Assembly (NCBI RefSeq): GCF_012273515.2
Contig: NZ_CP050975.2
Location: 5,828,001 to 5,892,000, forward strand
Length of the DNA stretch: 64,000 nucleotides
Direction of reading: 5' to 3'
Source of the DNA: Streptomyces sp. RPA4-2
Lineage (GTDB): Bacteria > Actinomycetota > Actinomycetes > Streptomycetales > Streptomycetaceae
Shown here: positions 17,045-26,715 of the stretch, in pieces
Layout of the letters: each line of letters opens with the position of its first letter
How positions within the stretch are numbered: the stretch's first letter is position 1
Program-made: the position numbers and the translations under genes
The notes under the pieces: model-generated
What the model was told of the DNA's origin: nothing
The model's database searches: none
The model's input: only the letters and a program-made list of their open reading frames with translations

Positions 17045-18984
17045 TCGTAGAGCTCCTCTTCGGCGAGGTACTTGACCAGCTCCTCCTTCTCGAAGAGGGC
17101 GAGCAGGTCGGGGCGGATGGGCTCGGTGTTCTCGCGGGTGAGGTCGATCTGGCCGCGCACCGGGTCGGTCGCCGCCAGTCCGCCGGTGGGGTCCGTCAGC
17201 CGGCACAGCAGGTTGACCCGGCGCCAGACCCGCTCCATCACCGGATGGTCCTCGCGGGTGTGACCGCCGCGGGACTCCGTGCGCTCCAGGGCGGCGCGGG
17301 CCACGCACTCGCTGACCAGCAGCATGTTGCGCAGGTCGAGGGCGAGATGCCAGCCGGGGTTGAACTGCCGGTGCCCCTCGACGCCCGCCCGGCGGGCCCG
17401 TACCCGCAGGTCTGCGAGCTTCTCCAGGGCCTGTTCCATCTCGGCCTCGCGCCGGATGATGCCGACCAGATCGTTCATGGCCTGCTGGAGTTCCTGGTGC
17501 AGGGTGTACGGGTTCTCCGGCGGCCGGCCGTTCTCCTCGCCGGGCACCGGGCCCTCCGCGGAGAAGGGCCGCAGCGCCTCCGCGGCGGCAGTGTCGACCT
17601 GGACCTCGTCGACGGCCGGGCGGTCCCCGGCGCGGCCCGCGGCGTACTCGGCGGCGTGCAGTCCCGCCCGCCGTCCGAACACCAGCAGGTCGGAGAGGGA
17701 GTTGCCGCCGAGCCGGTTGGAGCCGTGCATGCCGCCCGCGACCTCGCCGGCCGCGAACAGACCGGGGACGCCGCGGGCCGCCGCCGACTCCGAGTCGACC
17801 GCGATGCCGCCCATGACGTAGTGGCAGGTGGGGCCGACCTCCATCGCCTCGGCCGTGATGTCGACGTCCGCCAGTTCCTTGAACTGGTGGTACATGGACG
17901 GCAGTCGGCGCCGGATGACGTCGGCGGGCATGCGCGTCGACACGTCGAGGAAGACGCCGCCGTGCGGCGATCCGCGGCCGGCCTTCACCTCGGAGTTGAT
18001 GGCGCGCGCGACCTCGTCGCGGGGCAGCAGTTCGGGGGGACGCCGGTTGTGGTCCGGGTCCTCGTACCAGCGGTCGCCCTCGTCCTCGGACTGCGCGTAC
18101 TTCTCCTTGAAGACGTCCGGGATGTAGTCGAACATGAACCGCTTGCCGTCGGAGTTGCGCAGCACACCGCCGTCGCCGCGGACGGACTCGGTGACCAGGA
18201 TGCCCTTCACCGACGGCGGCCAGACCATGCCCGTCGGGTGGAACTGCACGAACTCCATGTTGAGCAGCGGGGCGCCCGCCAGCAGCGCGAGCGCGTGGCC
18301 GTCGCCCGTGTACTCCCACGAGTTGGACGTCACCTTGAAGGACTTGCCGATGCCGCCGGTGGCGATGACGACGGAGGGCGCCTCCAGGACGAAGAAGCGC
18401 CCGGACTCGCGCTCGTAGCAGAAGACCCCGGAGACGTGGTTGCCGTCCTTCAGGACCCGGGTGACGGTGCACTCCTGATAGACCTTCAGGCGGCTCTCGT
18501 AGTCGCCCGTCTCCTTCATGTCCTCCTGCTGGAGGGAGACGATCTTCTGCTGGAGCGTGCGGATGAGTTCGAGTCCCGTCCGGTCGCCGACATGGGCGAG
18601 CCGGGGGTACTCGTGTCCGCCGAAGTTGCGCTGGGAAATCCGCCCGTCGGCCGTGCGGTCGAAGAGGGCGCCCCAGGTCTCCAGCTCCCAGACCCGGTCG
18701 GGGGCCTCCGTGGCGTGCAGCTCGGCCATCCGCCACTGGTTGAGGAACTTCCCGCCCCTCATGGTGTCGCGGAAGTGGACCTGCCAGCTGTCACCGGAGT
18801 TGACGTTGCCCATCGCGGCCGCGATGCCGCCCTCGGCCATCACCGTGTGCGCCTTGCCGAACAGCGACTTGCAGATCACGGCGGTACGGGCGCCGCGCTC
18901 GCGGGCCTCGATGGCGGCCCGCAGCCCCGCGCCGCCGGCGCCGACCACGACGACGTCCCACTCCTGTCGGTCGACCACGGACAT
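17041..18984 (-). CDS. sdhA: Succinate dehydrogenase/fumarate reductase flavoprotein subunit
   Basis: 647 residues. Catalytic subunit with an N-terminal dinucleotide fold (VVVVGAGGAGLRAAIEA, about 11-27), the His expected to carry covalent FAD in KAHTVMAEGG (His46), and substrate-site motifs QFHPTG and VRGDGGVLRN. The capping domain has HYVMGGIAVDSES. The C-terminal helical domain ends EEELYE. The ATG at 18984 overlaps the sdhC stop (ATGA). Which direction works in vivo (succinate oxidation or fumarate reduction) cannot be told from sequence. Confidence 0.94.
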   Translation of the reverse strand: MSVVDRQEWDVVVVGAGGAGLRAAIEARERGARTAVICKSLFGKAHTVMAEGGIAAAMGNVNSGDSWQVHFRDTMRGGKFLNQWRMAELHATEAPDRVWELETWGALFDRTADGRISQRNFGGHEYPRLAHVGDRTGLELIRTLQQKIVSLQQEDMKETGDYESRLKVYQECTVTRVLKDGNHVSGVFCYERESGRFFVLEAPSVVIATGGIGKSFKVTSNSWEYTGDGHALALLAGAPLLNMEFVQFHPTGMVWPPSVKGILVTESVRGDGGVLRNSDGKRFMFDYIPDVFKEKYAQSEDEGDRWYEDPDHNRRPPELLPRDEVARAINSEVKAGRGSPHGGVFLDVSTRMPADVIRRRLPSMYHQFKELADVDITAEAMEVGPTCHYVMGGIAVDSESAAARGVPGLFAAGEVAGGMHGSNRLGGNSLSDLLVFGRRAGLHAAEYAAGRAGDRPAVDEVQVDTAAAEALRPFSAEGPVPGEENGRPPENPYTLHQELQQAMNDLVGIIRREAEMEQALEKLADLRVRARRAGVEGHRQFNPGWHLALDLRNMLLVSECVARAALERTESRGGHTREDHPVMERVWRRVNLLCRLTDPTGGLAATDPVRGQIDLTRENTEPIRPDLLALFEKEELVKYLAEEELYE

Positions 18985-19805
18985 CAGAAGAACCTCGGAT
19001 CGTCGAAGGCGCCGGACGCGACCAGGAACACGTAGAAGTCGGCGAGTGCCACGCTCACCAACGACGCCCAGGCGAGCAGCATGTGACGGGCGTTCAGCTT
19101 CCCGACCCACTGCCACATCCGGTAGCGCACGGGATGCTTGGAGAAGTGTCTGAGCTTTCCGCCGACGATGTGCCGGCAGGAGTGGCAGGAGAGGGTGTAC
19201 GCCCAGATCAGCGTGATGTTGAGCAGGAAGACCAGGGTGCCCAGGCCCATGTGTCCCCAGTGGTGGTGCTCGTCGCGGAAGGAGAGCACGGTGTCGTACG
19301 TGAGGGTGCCGGCGACGAGGATCGCGGCGTAGAAGAAGTACCGGTGGATGTTCTGGAGGATCAGCGGGAAGCGGGTCTCGCCGGTGTACTTCTTGTGCGG
19401 CTCCGCCACCGCGCAGGCCGGGGGAGACGCCCAGAAGCCCCGGTAGTAGGCCTTGCGGTAGTAGTAGCAGGTCAGCCGGAAGCCCAGCGGGAAGACCAGG
19501 ATGATGATCGCGGGGGAGATGCCCCACCAGCTGCCGAACAGGTCCGCGTTCGGCCCCGCGTCCATGGACCGGCAGCGCTCCGCCAGGCACGGCGAGTAGA
19601 ACGGCGAGACGTACGGCGCCGCGTAGTAGTCCGTGTCCGCGAAGGCCCGCCAGGTCGAGTACACGATGAAGGCCAGCAGCCCGGCCGCGGTCGCGGCGGG
19701 CGCCAGCCACCAGCGGTCGGTGCGCAGATGCGGGGCGGCGATAGCGGCGCGCGTACCGGTCCGTACGCCGCCGCTGTTCGGATGGGGTTCCGTACCAGTG
19801 GCCAA
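18984..19805 (-). CDS. sdhC: Succinate dehydrogenase cytochrome b-type membrane subunit
   Basis: 273 residues, about five membrane segments, e.g. WLAPAATAAGLLAFIVYSTW, ISPAIIILVFPLGFRLTCYY, YFFYAAILVAGTLTYDTVL, LVFLLNITLIWAYTLSC and LLAWASLVSVALADFYVFLV. His residues that could bind heme lie in IHRYFFY, DEHHHWGHMG and CHSCRHIVGG. A single long anchor subunit instead of separate C and D fits the three-gene layout. The TTG start is chosen because GGAGAG lies 7 bases upstream; the open frame from 19880 has no such site. The outer loop with PCLAERC could form a disulfide. Confidence 0.8.
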   Translation of the reverse strand: MATGTEPHPNSGGVRTGTRAAIAAPHLRTDRWWLAPAATAAGLLAFIVYSTWRAFADTDYYAAPYVSPFYSPCLAERCRSMDAGPNADLFGSWWGISPAIIILVFPLGFRLTCYYYRKAYYRGFWASPPACAVAEPHKKYTGETRFPLILQNIHRYFFYAAILVAGTLTYDTVLSFRDEHHHWGHMGLGTLVFLLNITLIWAYTLSCHSCRHIVGGKLRHFSKHPVRYRMWQWVGKLNARHMLLAWASLVSVALADFYVFLVASGAFDDPRFF

Positions 19806-19825
19806 CTTATGACTCTCCGGTCGGG

Positions 19826-20113
19826 TCAGGGGGCGTGCCGGTCCCGGGCGCCGAGACCTTCGTCGTCCGAGTCCGTCCACAGCGAGCTGTCGTACGGGGT
19901 GTCGGGGATGGAGACGAGGTCGGGGCGCCGGGGTTTCGTGAGCCCGGGTGCGGACTCGCGCAGCAGCGCCACGCTCTCCCGCAGGTGGTCGGCGTCGGCG
20001 CGGACGCGGCGCATGTCGAGCCCGCCGCCGATCTGCTGCTCCAGGCGTCCCATCGACCTCAGCAGGTCGTCGAGACAGCGCTGGACGGACGTGAGTTCAT
20101 CGTGCACGGACAT
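19826..20113 (-). CDS. Small conserved helical protein leading the sdh operon
   Basis: 95 residues, soluble. The first ~55 are amphipathic helix with heptad-like spacing (LTSVQRCLDDLLRSMGRLEQQ, then ADADHLRESVALL), the rest Pro/Asp-rich. ATG start; GTGAGGG precedes it. Only 20 bases separate it from the sdhC start, so it is probably co-transcribed. Function unknown; it could be an assembly or regulatory factor. Confidence 0.65.
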   Translation of the reverse strand: MSVHDELTSVQRCLDDLLRSMGRLEQQIGGGLDMRRVRADADHLRESVALLRESAPGLTKPRRPDLVSIPDTPYDSSLWTDSDDEGLGARDRHAP

Positions 20114-20670
20114 GACTTGCCCTCACTTCCACGGGCCCTGTGGCCCAAGGCGGCAACGTTCATGCGCCTGCGAGTGTCGCGCGTCACACGAGCCCCTGTG
20201 AAGGCGTGTGCACGGATTCCCGGATCGAACCTTCCGGAGCGCGCCCCCGCACGCTCTGAACGCGCCGGGTACGCCGGGCCGCCGATCCCCTGCCGTGATC
20301 CAGTGTTTCGGCCCCGCTCGGGCCCCGCCCCGAATCCGCAGTCCATGCGGTGTCCCGTATCCCCGGACCATCCCCGGACCCCGCCCGTCCGGCCTCTGTG
20401 GCCCGGCCTGTCCCGGATCCGCGGACCTCGCCCGTCCCGGATCCGCGGACCCCACCCCACGAGAGGGGCACGCACGGGATGCGCGGGGGCCGCGAACCCG
20501 CCGGTACGCGCCCGTTCGTTGCGCCGCACGGGTGGACTTCCGCGCGCCCCCGCCGTGTCGGCACCTCCGCACACCCTCTCTCCCGTTCAGTGGGTGCATA
20601 CATCTGATCAACCGCATATCCGACCAAAAATGATCAGATCCAGCCTGTCCCCCCACCGGAGGTTGCAGTG
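20114..20670. other. Intergenic region with short direct repeats
   Basis: No credible gene on either strand. It contains an exact 17-base direct repeat (TCCCGGATCCGCGGACC at 20411-20427 and 20435-20451, period 24). The AT-richer end (about 20590-20640) probably holds the promoter for the lipoprotein gene. Confidence 0.6.
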
Positions 20671-22845
20671 ATGTCCCACGACGGCGTCGGACTGCGCGCG
20701 GTGATGCGCTCGGTCGCGTTCCTGACCGCGGGCGCGCTCGCGGTGCCCGTCCTGACCGCGTGCAGCGCGGACGACGAGGAGAAGGCCAGTCCCGTCGCCG
20801 CGCAGGACATCGCGCCCGCGGGCCGCAACCAGGTCACGGACGGCGGCACCCTGCGATGGGCCGTCGACGCCGTCCCGGCGACCCTCAACACCTTCCAGGC
20901 CGACGCCGACGCCACGACCTCACGGGTCGCCGGTGCCGTGCTGCCCTCCCTGTACCGGCTCGACCGCGACGGCCGCCCGCAGCTGAACCCCGACTACCTG
21001 GAATCGGCCAAGGTCGTCGACGAGGAGCCCAAGCAGGTCGTCCTCTACAAGCTCAACCAGCAGGCGGTCTGGAGCGACGGCCGCGAGATCGGCGCCGATG
21101 ATTTCGCGGCCCAGTGGCGCGCCCTGTCCGGCAAGGACAGCGCGTACTGGACGGCCCGCAACGCCGGGTACGACCGCATCGAGAAGATCGAGCGCGGCAA
21201 GAACAACCTGGAGGTCCGGGTCACCTTCAGCCGCCCGTACGCCGACTGGAAGTCGCTGTTCTCGCCGCTGTACCCGAAGGACGTCATGGGCGCCGCGGCC
21301 ACCTTCAACGACGGCGCCCGCCGCAAGCTGAAGGTCACCGCCGGCCCCTTCGCCCTGCAGAGCGTCGACAGCAAGACCGGTGAGATCCACCTCACCCGCA
21401 ATCCCCGCTGGTGGGGCCGCCCTGCCAAGCTCGCGGAGATCGCGCTGGTCGCCGTCCCGCGCGACCAGCGGGCCACCGCACTCGCCGCGAACAAGATCGA
21501 CATGGCCGACGTCGATCCCGAGGAGGCCGGCCGGATCACGCTCGCGGCCGGAACCAGGGGCAGCGCCCCGATGCAGGGCCCGGGTACCCCGGGCAGCACG
21601 CTCGACCCCGCCCAGGTGCCGCACCCCTCCGCCGCGCAGTACACCACCGAGCAGAACGGCCTGAGCGGCTTCGTCGTCCGCAAGTCCCTCGAACCCGCGT
21701 ACACCCAGCTCGCCCTGAACGGCTCCGAGGGCCCCCTCGCCGACGAACGCGTCCGCCGCGCCGTCGCCCGCGCCCTCGACCGCGACGCGCTCGCGCAGGC
21801 CGTGCTCAAGCCGCTGGGCCTGCCCGCCGTACCGGTCGGCAGCCACCTCGCGCTCGCCGGCCAGCAGGCGTACGCCGACAACAGCGGCGCGCTCGGCGGT
21901 CATGACACCAAGGAGGCGCAGGCGCTGCTCCTGGACGCGGGCTGGGTGCCCGGGGGGCCGGTGAAGGAGGAGAAGAAGGACAAGGAGAAGGGCAAGGCGG
22001 CCGGGCCCGAGGGCAAGAAGGCGGCCCCCGGTGCCGAGCCGGACTCCGACGACGGGACGTACATCGTCGGCGGGGACGACAAGCCGGCCGGGCTCGACCG
22101 GGCGAAGGCGGACCCGGCCGGCGAGTCCGAGCGGCAGCGGACGAACCACTCGGACGAACAGACGGCCACGCGGTTCGACGGCAAGCGGTACGCCCACCAC
22201 GACACCCGTCAGGGCGGGGCTCCCGGCGCCTACGCGCCCAAGGGCACGGCCGCCCCCGCGGGGGTGGCGTCCGGTGTGCTCGCCAAGGACGGCAAGCCGC
22301 TGACGCTCCGCTTCGTGCTGCCCTCCGGCCCCGGCTCGGAGTCGCTGAGCACCGTCGCCGACCACATCTCGCGGATGCTGGAGCGCATCGGCATCCGTAC
22401 GGAGACGACCAAGGTCGCCGGCGACAGCTACTTCAAGGACCACATCGCCGCCGGCCAGTACGACCTGGCGCTGTACTCCTGGCCCGCCTCCGCCTTCCCG
22501 GCCACCGACGCCCGCCCGATCTTCGCGAAGCCGGTCCCGGCCGCCGACGGCTCCCTCACCGTCGAGCAGAACTACACCCGGGTCGGCACGGACCAGGTCG
22601 ACCAGTTGTTCGACCAGGCCATCGGCACGCTGGACGAGGACGAGGAGCGGGCCCTGGTCCGCAAGGCCGACGCGCGGATCTGGGCCGCCGCAGGATCGAT
22701 TCCCCTGTACCAGCGCCCCCAGCTCACCGCCGTCCGCCCGAACCTCGCCAACGCCGGCTCCTTCGGATTCCAGACCCCTCTCTACGAGGACATGGGCTTC
22801 CTGAAGAAGGGCGCGAAGCCGTCGGCGACCCCCAGCACCCCCTGA
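20671..22845 (+). CDS. Orphan peptide-binding lipoprotein (ABC SBP family 5)
   Basis: 724 residues, larger than usual for the family. Sec signal with lipobox LTAC (VPVLTACSADD), then the SBP_bac_5 fold starting GGTLRWAVDAVPATLN, with LNPDYLESAKVV, ITLAAG and DERVRRAVARALDRDALAQAV. A charged, low-complexity insert (about 430-520, many Lys/Glu/Gly/Pro) splits the C-terminal part. The ATG is used because GGAGGT (20658-20663) lies 7 bases before it; GTG at 20668 is an alternative. No permease gene is adjacent, so it may feed one of the three importers downstream. Confidence 0.85.
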   Translation: MSHDGVGLRAVMRSVAFLTAGALAVPVLTACSADDEEKASPVAAQDIAPAGRNQVTDGGTLRWAVDAVPATLNTFQADADATTSRVAGAVLPSLYRLDRDGRPQLNPDYLESAKVVDEEPKQVVLYKLNQQAVWSDGREIGADDFAAQWRALSGKDSAYWTARNAGYDRIEKIERGKNNLEVRVTFSRPYADWKSLFSPLYPKDVMGAAATFNDGARRKLKVTAGPFALQSVDSKTGEIHLTRNPRWWGRPAKLAEIALVAVPRDQRATALAANKIDMADVDPEEAGRITLAAGTRGSAPMQGPGTPGSTLDPAQVPHPSAAQYTTEQNGLSGFVVRKSLEPAYTQLALNGSEGPLADERVRRAVARALDRDALAQAVLKPLGLPAVPVGSHLALAGQQAYADNSGALGGHDTKEAQALLLDAGWVPGGPVKEEKKDKEKGKAAGPEGKKAAPGAEPDSDDGTYIVGGDDKPAGLDRAKADPAGESERQRTNHSDEQTATRFDGKRYAHHDTRQGGAPGAYAPKGTAAPAGVASGVLAKDGKPLTLRFVLPSGPGSESLSTVADHISRMLERIGIRTETTKVAGDSYFKDHIAAGQYDLALYSWPASAFPATDARPIFAKPVPAADGSLTVEQNYTRVGTDQVDQLFDQAIGTLDEDEERALVRKADARIWAAAGSIPLYQRPQLTAVRPNLANAGSFGFQTPLYEDMGFLKKGAKPSATPSTP

Positions 22846-22932
22846 GGGGCACGGGGCGCCGACGCCGAGCGGCTGCCCGCGCGCCCGCGCATCCGCGCGC
22901 CCGCGCCGGGCCCCGCCGAGCCGCGCCCGCAG

Positions 22933-22970
22933 GCCGCTCCCGCCGGGCCCAAACCCCCGGCGGGGGCGGC
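22933..22970 (+). terminator. GC-rich hairpin between the lipoprotein gene and typA
   Basis: 15-bp stem (22933-22947 with 22956-22970, one T-G pair) about 90 bases after the stop; no T-run. Confidence 0.55.
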
Positions 22971-23073
22971 CTCCGTCAGGGCCACGTACCATGAGGTAAG
23001 GCCGAGGCGTGTTCAGCCCGGCAGGCCCCGCGCTGCGGAGGCCGTCCACTCACTCCGGGAGAAGCGCCTCAAT

Positions 23074-24981
<1,908 letters not shown>

Positions 24982-24995
24982 TCCAGCGCCTGTCG

Positions 24996-25030
24996 AGCCC
25001 GGGTGCCCCCGACGTGGGGGCACCCGGGCT
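24996..25030 (+). terminator. Strong intrinsic terminator of typA
   Basis: 15-bp perfect stem (24996-25010 with 25016-25030), loop GACGT, followed by a T-tract (the last stem T plus TTT). The best terminator in the window; it isolates bldKA expression from typA. Confidence 0.9.
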
Positions 25031-25283
25031 TTTCGCAACCCATTTTCCGGCCGCGCTGTCCGAAATGCGGATCCCCTCGCCCGATAGACATGTAACACGT
25101 CCGTTTCGGGGGCTTCTCGCTGGGATACCTTTGTCCAGATTTTAGAAGATGTACACCTCAGCTGTGATTGAACCGAGACCTAAAGTCTGTGGTCGCTCTC
25201 TGGCTCATGTCAGATAGTTAGCCGCGTAGCGCTCGGGTCAATGGGTCATGCGCCGTGCAGCGGCGCCGACTCACGAGCACCGT

Positions 25284-25319
25284 AGGGTTTTTGACCCTCC
25301 GTCAGGGGTGTCGGAGGTC
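25284..25319 (+). promoter_or_regulatory. Mutually exclusive hairpins in the bldKA leader
   Basis: Hairpin A pairs AGGGT (25284-25288) with ACCCT (25294-25298). Hairpin B pairs GACCCTCCG (25293-25301) with CGGAGGTC (25312-25319), one bulged C. They share bases 25294-25298, so only one can form. The right arm of B contains the GGAGG of the first micro-ORF. This is the layout of a translational switch, but the stems are short and no known riboswitch class is recognised. Confidence 0.4.
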
Positions 25320-25323
25320 AGTC

Positions 25324-25353
25324 ATGGACCCCGCCTGTCCGTGCACCGGTTGA
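25324..25353 (+). CDS. Micro-ORF 1 in the bldKA leader (9 aa, two Cys)
   Basis: ATG 6 bases after GGAGG (25313-25317) encodes MDPACPCTG then TGA. Two Cys in nine residues, plus a ribosome-binding site that can be hidden in hairpin B, make it a candidate leader peptide. Very short, so chance occurrence is possible. Confidence 0.35.
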   Translation: MDPACPCTG

Positions 25354-25371
25354 GTCATGAGGAGGCACCAG

Positions 25372-25437
25372 ATGCCAACTACGCGTGTTCATCTGCGAGT
25401 TCTCGTAAGTCGCGCCCCGGCGCGCAGCGACCGATAG
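25372..25437 (+). CDS. Micro-ORF 2 in the bldKA leader (21 aa, Arg-rich)
   Basis: ATG 6 bases after GAGGAGG (25359-25365), encoding an Arg-rich 21-mer beginning MPTTRVHLRVLV and ending in TAG. The ribosome-binding site is as good as any in the window. An in-frame ATG at 25357 would add five residues. It ends 93 bases before bldKA. It could be a leader peptide or a small secreted/regulatory peptide. Confidence 0.45.
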   Translation: MPTTRVHLRVLVSRAPARSDR

Positions 25438-25530
25438 GCATACGTCTCTCCTGATCCGCATGGTCCGAACCGTGGCCGCCCGCACCCTGTGGCGGCCGCG
25501 GGCTCGGCGTACCCATGAAATGGACGAATC

Positions 25531-26559
25531 ATGACGAGTCCTATCGAGGTCGAGGGCGCGGAAGCCTCTCCGGAGGTGCACGAGAAGACCAGCCGCGGCG
25601 ATGCCGAGCAGCCCGCGGCGCTGGAGGGCAGATCGCCCGGCCGGCTGATGTGGCGCCGCTTCAAGCGTGATCGCAGCGGTGTGATCTCGGCGTACGTCGT
25701 GCTGTTCTTCTTCCTGGTCGCCGCCCTCGCTCCGCTGATCTCGAAGCTGTACGGCAAGAATCCCTACACGCTCTACGGGCAGGACGATCCCACGCTCCTG
25801 AACGACTTCAACATGCCCGCGGGACCCAACGGCGGCATCACGTCGGAGTACTGGTTCGGGATCGAACCCACCCTAGGGCGCGATGTGTTCACCCAGTTGC
25901 TGTACGGCATGCGCACCTCGCTGTACACGGCGCTGGCGGCGACGGCCGCGATGGTGTTCATGGGCATCCTGATCGGCCTGGTCGGCGGGTACTTCGGCGG
26001 CAAGGTCGACTACTGGCTCGGCCGGCTCACGGACTTCCTGCTCGCCTTCCCGCAGCAGTTGTTCATGATTGCGTCGATGCCCGTGATCACCGCGGTGTTC
26101 GTCGCCCCCGACGAGGAGACGCCGACCTACATCCACGCGCTCGCCATCATCGGCGTGCTGTGGTTCCTCGGGTGGATGGGCCTCGCACGGCTCATCCGGG
26201 CGGTCACACTCTCGCTGCGCGAGCGGGAGTTCGTCGAGGCGGCGAAGGTCGCGGGCGCCTCGCCGTGGCGGATCATCCGCAAGGAACTGCTGCCCAACCT
26301 CGTCACACCGATCCTGGTGCAGGGCACGTACATGCTGCCCAGCACCATCCTCTCGGTCGCGTTCCTCTCCTTCGTGGGCGTCGGCTACACCGAACCGACC
26401 CCCGACTGGGGCCGGATGTTCGCCATCGGCTCGGACATCTACGAGCAGGACCCCGTCTACATGTTCTTCCCGGGCATCGCGATGGTCGTCTTCGTCGTGG
26501 CGTTCAACCTCCTCGGCGACTCGGTCCGGGACGCGTTCGATCCCAAGACAGGGCGCTGA
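25531..26559 (+). CDS. bldKA: BldK oligopeptide importer, permease (DppC type)
   Basis: 342 residues. Polar N-terminus (1-45, Glu/Ala-rich), the OppC_N segment SPGRLMWRRFKRDRSGVISAYVV, then about six membrane helices. The coupling loop to the ATPases is EFVEAAKVAGASPWRIIRKELLPNL. It ends NLLGDSVRDAFDP as OppC/DppC proteins do. First gene of a five-gene operon whose order (permease, lipoprotein, permease, ATPase, ATPase) and place after typA match bldKABCDE of S. coelicolor, the importer of an extracellular peptide signal needed for aerial hyphae. The symbol rests on that synteny, recalled rather than searched. Confidence 0.85.
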   Translation: MTSPIEVEGAEASPEVHEKTSRGDAEQPAALEGRSPGRLMWRRFKRDRSGVISAYVVLFFFLVAALAPLISKLYGKNPYTLYGQDDPTLLNDFNMPAGPNGGITSEYWFGIEPTLGRDVFTQLLYGMRTSLYTALAATAAMVFMGILIGLVGGYFGGKVDYWLGRLTDFLLAFPQQLFMIASMPVITAVFVAPDEETPTYIHALAIIGVLWFLGWMGLARLIRAVTLSLREREFVEAAKVAGASPWRIIRKELLPNLVTPILVQGTYMLPSTILSVAFLSFVGVGYTEPTPDWGRMFAIGSDIYEQDPVYMFFPGIAMVVFVVAFNLLGDSVRDAFDPKTGR

Positions 26560-26615
26560 CCCCGCCGTTCCCCCTTCCGCGCACGGCGGTTCCGTCGCGC
26601 GCGGACCGTCCCACC

Positions 26616-26647
26616 CCGCACGGCACGCACTCCGCACGGCACTCACT
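26616..26647. repeat. 16-bp tandem duplication between bldKA and bldKB
   Basis: Two adjacent copies, 26616-26631 and 26632-26647, differing at one base (CCGCACGGCAC-G/T-CACT). The 156-base spacer has no gene. Confidence 0.85.
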
Positions 26648-26715
26648 CCGCCCCGCACGGGCAGCCCACTCAGCACGGACAGTCCCACTACTCACAGGCA
26701 GGTGGACTCGACTCG

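Larger units (their letters stand above)
25031..25530 (+). promoter_or_regulatory. Long leader/promoter region of the bldK operon
   Basis: 500 bases without a conventional gene and clearly more AT-rich than the surroundings at 25070-25240, where the promoters probably are; no convincing -10/-35 pair could be fixed. The second half carries two alternative hairpins (25284-25319) and two micro-ORFs with consensus ribosome-binding sites (25324-25353 and 25372-25437), listed separately. Confidence 0.55.

Noticed and set aside
20215..20240. GGATCGAACC motif as a tRNA T-arm remnant
   Set aside because: No matching acceptor, D-arm or anticodon stem could be found around it on either strand.
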